A stretch of 64,000 bases of DNA from Paraspadella gotoi. Taxonomy: Eukaryota; Chaetognatha. A program made the translations under genes and the position numbers. This document shows positions 59,205 to 64,000 of this stretch, piece by piece. Position 1 is the first letter of the stretch; each line of letters begins with the position of its first letter. The stretch covers positions 15,332,863 to 15,396,862 of the forward strand of contig CM119270.1 of NCBI GenBank assembly GCA_051294375.1, in the 5' to 3' direction. The notes below the pieces were generated by a model that was given only the letters and a program-made list of their open reading frames with translations, was not told where the DNA came from and did no database searches.

Positions 59205-59475
59205 ACTGCTCTTTGCCAAGCGGCTGTGACCGAAATTGATAAAATTTAACAATACAAATCGTAATGTATGCAAAGATAATTTAAATATCTAACCAGACAC
59301 TAAGGAATTAGTGGTCCCCAGTGGTCCCCTGTATAACCTGAGTTAACCTTATTATGTGGACGCAACAAGTTTCAGAGTAAGAATGATTCATTTAATTTCA
59401 TCGAACGAAATGTTTTATTGCAAGGTATTTTATCTTTATTAGTCTAAGTTCGTGCTTCGTATTTTCAACTCGTCG
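59205..59475 (-). repeat. Duplicated block beside the 48-bp minisatellite, copy 2
   Basis: Matches 48481-48771. A 25-N gap (59109-59133) lies upstream, at the CTTT tract. Confidence 0.9.
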
Positions 59476-62050
59476 GTCATCGTCTTCGTCTCGAGTCTTT
59501 GGTCATCGCTCTTCGTTCGTCGTCTTCGTCTTTCAATGTCTCGTCTTCGTCGTCTTTGTCATCGTCTTCTACGTCGTCGTCTTCGTCGTCATCGTTCTTC
59601 GTCGTATCTTTGTCTCTGCTCTCTTCTACGTCATCGCTTCTACTCTCCGTGTCGTCATCGTTCTTCGTCGTCATCTCTTCGTCGTCTTGTCATCGCTTTC
59701 TACTCGTCGTTCTCGTCTTCTTTCGTCGTCATCGTTTTTCGTCTTTGTATCGTTTGTATCGTCTTCTACGTCGTCGTCTTCGTCGTCATCGTTTCTCGTC
59801 TAGTTGTCGTTTGTTCATCGTCTTCTACGTTCGTCGTCTCGTCGTAGTCTCTCGTCATCGTTTTCGTCGTTCTTTGTCATCGTCTTCTACGTCGTCGTTC
59901 TTCGTCGTCATCGTTCGTTCTCGTTTCGTCTTTGTCATCGTCTTCTACGCGTCGTCTTCGTCGTTCATCGTTTTCGTTCGTCTTTGTCATCCGTCTTCAC
60001 GTCGTCTTCGTCGTCATCGTTTTCGTCGTCTTGTTCATGTCGTCTACGTCGTCGTCTGTCGTCCGTCACTCGTTTTTCGTCGTCTTTGTCATCGTCTTCT
60101 ACGTCGTCGTCTTCGTCGTCATCGTTTTCGTCGTCTTTGTCATCGTCTTCTACTCGTCTCTTCGTTCTCATCGTTATTCGTTCGTCCTTTGTCATCGTCT
60201 TCTACGTCGTCAGTCTTCGTCGTATCGTTTTCGTCGTCTTTGTCATCGTCTTCTACGTCGTCGTCTCTGTCGTCATCGTTTCGGTCGTCTTGTCATCCGT
60301 TCTTTCACTGTCGTCGTCTTCGTCGTCATCTTTTCGTCGTCTTTTGGTCCATCGTCTTCTACGGTCGTTCGTCCGTTCGTTACGTCATCTTTTCGTCGTT
60401 CTTTGTCCATCGTCTGTCTGCTGTCGTCGTCTTCGTCGTCATTCAGTTTTCTGTCGTCTTTGGTCATCGTCTTCTAACGATCTCGTCTCCGTCGTCATTC
60501 TTTCGTCGTCTTTGTCATCGTCTTCTACAGTCCGTCGTGTCTTCTGTCGTCATTTCGTTTTCGTCTCTTTGTCATCGTTCTTTCTACCCTTGTCCATTCG
60601 TCTTTCCTGTCTGTCATCGTTGTTTCGTGTCTTTGCATCGTCTTTCTACGTCACCGTCTCGTCTTCGTTCGATTTCATCGTTTCGCTCGTCTTTGTCAAT
60701 CGTCTTCTACGTCGTCGTCTTCTCGTCATCGTTTCGTCGTCTTGTCATCGTCTTCTCACGTCGTCGTCTTCGTCGTCATCGTTTTCGTCGTCTTTTGTCA
60801 TCGTCTCTACGTCGTCGTCTTCGTCTCGTCATCGTTTTCGTCGTCTTTTCATCGTCTTACGGTCATCGTTCTTCGTCTGTTCATCGTCTTTCGTCGTCTT
60901 TGTCATCGTCTTCTACGTCAGTCGTCTTCGTCGTATCGTTTCGTCGTCTTTGTCATCGTCTTATCTACGTCGTCGTCGTCGTCTCATCTTTTTCGTCGTT
61001 CTGTGTCATCGTCTTCTTACGTCGTCGTCATTCGTCTTCATCGTTTTCGTCGTCTTTGTCATCGTCTTCTAACGTCGTCGTCTTTGTCGTCATTCGTTTC
61101 TCGCGTCCCTTTGTCAATCGTCTATCTACGTCGTCGTCTTCGTCGTATCAGTTTCGTCAGTCTTTGTCATCGTCGTTCTAGTATCCTCGTCTTCCGTCGT
61201 CATCGGTTTTCGTCGTCGACTTTTGTCATCGTCTCTTACTCTTCGTCTCGTCGTCATCGTTTTCGTCGGTCTTTTGTCATCTCTTCTACGTCGTATTTTT
61301 TCTTAACCCTCCTCGTCTATCGTCTGTCATCTTTTCGTACCTCTCGTGGATCATCGTCGTCTATCTACGTCGTCGTCTTCGTCCGCATCTTTCGTCGTCT
61401 TTTCTATCGTCTTCTACCGTACGTCGTCTTCGTCGTCCATCGTTTTCGTCGTCTTTTCATCGTCTTCTACGTCGTCTCTTCGTCGTCATCGTTTTTCGTC
61501 GTCTTTTGTCATCGTTCTTCTTACGTCGTTCGTCTGTCGTCGTCATCGTTTTCAGTCGTCTTTGTTCATCGGTCTTTCTCGTCGTTCGTCTCGTCGTCAT
61601 CTTTTCGTCGTCTTTGTCATCGTCTTCTACGTCGTTCGTCTTCGTCGTCATCGTTTTCGTCGTCTTTGTCACAACCCCCGTCGTCTTCTTACGTCGTCGT
61701 TCTTCGTCGTCATCGTTTCGTCGTCTTGTTCATCGTCTCTACTCGTCGTCTTCAGTCGTCATCGTTTTTCGTCGTCTTTGTCATCGTCTTCTACGTCGTT
61801 CGTCTCGTCGTTCATCGTTTTCGTCGTCTTGTCATCGTCTTCTACGGTCGTTCGTCTTCGTCGTCATCGTTTTCGTCGTCTTTGTCATCGTCTTCTACGT
61901 CGTCGTCTTCGTTCGTGCATTCGTTTTCGTCGTCTTTGGTCATCGTCTTCTACTCGTCGTCTTCGTCGTCATCGTTTTCGTCTCGTCTTTGTCATCGTCT
62001 TCTACGTGTCCGCTCATTTCATCGTCCGTCATCCGTCTTATCGTCGATCC
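59470..62050 (-). repeat. 48-bp minisatellite encoding an acidic repeat on the minus strand
   Basis: More than fifty copies of a 48-bp unit built from CGTCGTCTTCGTCGTCATCG, then TTTTCGTCGTC and TTTGTCATCGTCTTCTA. On the minus strand each intact unit is 16 codons, VEDDDKDDENDDDEDD. The unit length is a multiple of three, so an undisturbed array would encode an acidic protein segment of over 800 residues. One-base indels break the frame every few units. Plausible roles for such proteins are calcium binding, biomineral matrix or chromatin, but nothing here decides. The long plus-strand Ser/Arg frames (up to 560 codons) are shadows. Beyond the array the minus frame would reach a stop within about 30 codons, near 59400. 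Confidence 0.7.
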
Positions 62051-62780
62051 GTTATTGTCATCGCTCTTTCGTCACCGTTCGTGCTCTTATCCTAGTCACG
62101 TCTAGACCTCGTAATCCAACACAAATCTGGTGAGGATACGGAGGGCAGGAGTTAACGTCGTCGTGAGAAAAGGATTTCACAAACAACGGAAGCCACCGCA
62201 TCGGGTCGTCGTCTTCCTCCCTCCTTCCTCTCCTCCTCCTCCATGTCTGTCGTCTTTCGCGTCACTCATCGTCGTCGTCGTCGGACCCATAGAGGTCAGC
62301 CGGAGGCGAAACAAATGAAAGGGTTACAATCAATTCGCGACTCTTTTAAATAGCGACCCCTAGCACTCAGTCACGTATGTGTCGTCTGTCGTCGCGTCCG
62401 TCGCGTCGATCGTCGTCGCTACGAAGTCTTTTATAAGTACAGCAATTTGCGGCTGTGAAGAAATCGCATTCCTGTCAACTGACAAAGTGATCACCATGGC
62501 AATCCGATTGCGTGAGAGAAATGAGGGTTGGGAAGGAGAAGGAAGAGGAGAGGGTGGAGGGAGGACGTGATAGTGATAGTGGCTGCGGAGGTGGGAATGC
62601 GTGGAAGTAGGGTGGTGGCATGCAGATGACCGTATGCACAATTGGAGAGAAAGGAGTCAGAAAGGGCCGGGAGCGAGAACAATTGAGAATAAGAGCGAGA
62701 AAAGGATACAGATGGAGACCAGAGAGAGGAAGCAACAAGAGTTCGGGTGTTTCGGATTTATTCGATTTGTGCGCATATTC
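62051..62780. other. Mixed sequence, no clear gene
   Basis: CGTCGT-rich scraps at 62255-62285 and 62385-62425. A 199-codon minus frame spans 62475-63074 but is mostly Ser/Leu/Pro and crosses a GA tract. Confidence 0.4.
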
Positions 62781-62784
62781 GGCG

Positions 62785-62868
62785 AGTGAGAGAGAGACAG
62801 AGAGAGAGGAGAGAGATGAGAGAGAGAGAGAAGAAGAGAAGAGAAGAGAGAAAGAGAGAAGAGAGAGT
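62785..62868. repeat. (GA)n microsatellite
   Basis: GA tract with AGAAGAGAAG interruptions. Confidence 0.95.
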
Positions 62869-62927
62869 AGGCTGGCCATCACGTCATCGATAGACAGTCG
62901 TGGGGGCGTCGGTAATTCTTGTACATT

Positions 62928-63107
62928 ATGAATAAAGGGAAAGTCGCAGAAGGAATGATATGCACAGTGGACGTCGGAAATAACGACGAAGAGTGTATCA
63001 CTGTGCCGCCGTGTGCCGACGTGTGCCGGTTTCGTGAGGACCAAAGACAAATATGTTCCATTATCTTTGGCCATTTTCGGATCTCCGGGATTTATTTCTG
63101 CTTTTAA
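62928..63107 (+). CDS. Small cysteine-containing ORF
   Basis: A 59-codon ATG frame contains six Cys; the run from 12 to 43 is CTVDVGNNDEECITVPPC then ADVCRFREDQRQIC. It is acidic and needs no frame repair. There is no signal peptide at this start, so an upstream exon would be needed if it is secreted. Not recognised. Confidence 0.3.
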   Translation: MNKGKVAEGMICTVDVGNNDEECITVPPCADVCRFREDQRQICSIIFGHFRISGIYFCF

Positions 63108-64000
63108 TGGAAATTGTCTTTGTTTAATAAATTCTTAATCAGTACATACTTTAGGAGGAAAGAGCGAGGAAAATTAAGAATAGAAAAAAAAGAAAGAAGG
63201 AGACAACGAATAACGAAGAACATAGAGAGGAACAGAACAAAAAAAATGAAGAACAAACAGAAGAACATGGAAGATAAGAGGAACAGAGAAAAGAAGAACA
63301 AAAACGAAGGAAAGATTCGAGTCAAAGAAGAGTTAGGAATTTGGAGATGTAGGGCTTTCGAATGAGGAGGAAGAGGAGGAGGAGGAGGAGGAGGAAGAGG
63401 AGAAAACGGAAATGATGATGGACAGGGCGTGGGCAGAAAGGGAAGGATGAATAGAATAGGGGATGGTGAGAGGGTGAGAGGATGTGATAGTGTGTGAGAG
63501 GGTGTGAGAGGGTGTGAGAGGGTGCGATAGAGACGGAGTGACAAGATCGAGGAGACGAAATCATCGACGACGAAACGTGAAAAGTCGATGGTGAATCACA
63601 ATTGATCACAAAATGTTGCGACAAAGGAGAAACACGAATGTCGGTGAAGGAGGAATTTGTGAATGGAGAAAAGGAGAATGTGAATGGGGAACGTGATGGG
63701 TTTTCTAGAGATTATCGATTATGAACTAAGGGGTCAACCTGAGAGGAAATGGTTTTGTGGTTAACGACTAAATCAGACAAAAAATATTAACTGTATATAC
63801 GTAAAAAAGGTGAAAGGAATCATCAGCAACGAACGAAATTATCAACAGCGAACAAAAAATCGACGAACGAACGAACGAACGTGTCAAAAGCGAACGAAAC
63901 CGTCAACGCGATCGACAAAAACGTCAACGACGAACGAGATTCGTTCACTCGGGTTTAATCAAAGAGAAACGGATTTACGCGACGACGAGTGAAAAAAAAA
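63108..64000. other. Purine-rich noncoding
   Basis: A/G-rich sequence with a (GAG)n tract at 63365-63405 and GTGAGAGG(GT) repeats at 63468-63525. No supported gene. Confidence 0.5.

Noticed and set aside
59499-61181. 560-codon plus-strand frame, Ser/Arg/Val-rich
   Set aside because: It lies wholly within the 48-bp minisatellite and reads the wrong strand of it; composition is fixed by the repeat and frames of similar length overlap it.
62475-63074. 199-codon minus-strand frame
   Set aside because: Its middle is Ser/Leu from a GA tract and the rest is Pro/Ser low complexity. No domain was seen, and the plus strand is open too.

Overview
This is eukaryotic nuclear DNA, most likely from an invertebrate animal. 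Open reading frames are short, exon-like GC-rich islands have GT/AG borders, and much of the window is (GA)n/(CT)n, (GAAA)n, CGTC-type and minisatellite repeat. Retroelement remnants include a BEL/Pao pol fragment. Very high microsatellite density and CCTAA-like motifs recall arthropods, perhaps crustaceans, but that is only an inference. There are no rRNA genes, CRISPR arrays or bacterial-style operons. Nine N-runs, and single-base indels between duplicated blocks, point to a long-read draft assembly, so many reading frames are probably broken by sequencing error.

Region 1-22 kb has three pairs of duplicated blocks. Positions 1-1176 match 20453-21640 directly, 1177-3406 are the reverse complement of 16565-19014, and about 4319-4921 match 15857-16560 directly. 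This looks like haplotype or assembly duplication as much as biology. The block at 167-332 (second copy 20616-20778) is an exon encoding a strong BH3-like helix, preceded at 20135-20470 by a Pro/Ser/Arg-rich exon. This is a candidate BH3-only apoptosis gene and the most interesting signal here. Between 5.3 and 6.4 kb lies a decayed BEL/Pao integrase. From 9 to 15.2 kb a series of plus-strand exon-like islands sit directly after pyrimidine-rich minisatellites, so the repeats form the 3' ends of introns.

Region 22-35 kb is mostly microsatellite and AT-rich noncoding DNA with a few candidate terminal exons carrying acidic Asp runs (25.1, 28.4, 31.8 kb), a hairpin with CACGTG boxes (32.25 kb) and a cluster of TGACGTCA-like sites (33.8-34.0 kb).

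Region 35-41 kb holds a repeat family of about 250 bp (four copies in the window). Two copies flank a 196-bp interior with a primer-binding-like site and a polypurine tract, like a TRIM element whose terminal repeats carry a tRNA-like Pol III promoter. Around it is a long AT-rich block with degenerate CCTAA-like motifs.

Region 42-47 kb holds three candidate two-exon genes for small secreted peptides. Region 51-57 kb holds a diverged noncoding repeat and a three-exon gene (54216-55290) whose exons join in phase to a complete 184-residue reading frame. Region 48-62 kb has a duplicated block and a 48-bp minisatellite that, on the minus strand, encodes an Asp/Glu-rich 16-residue repeat.
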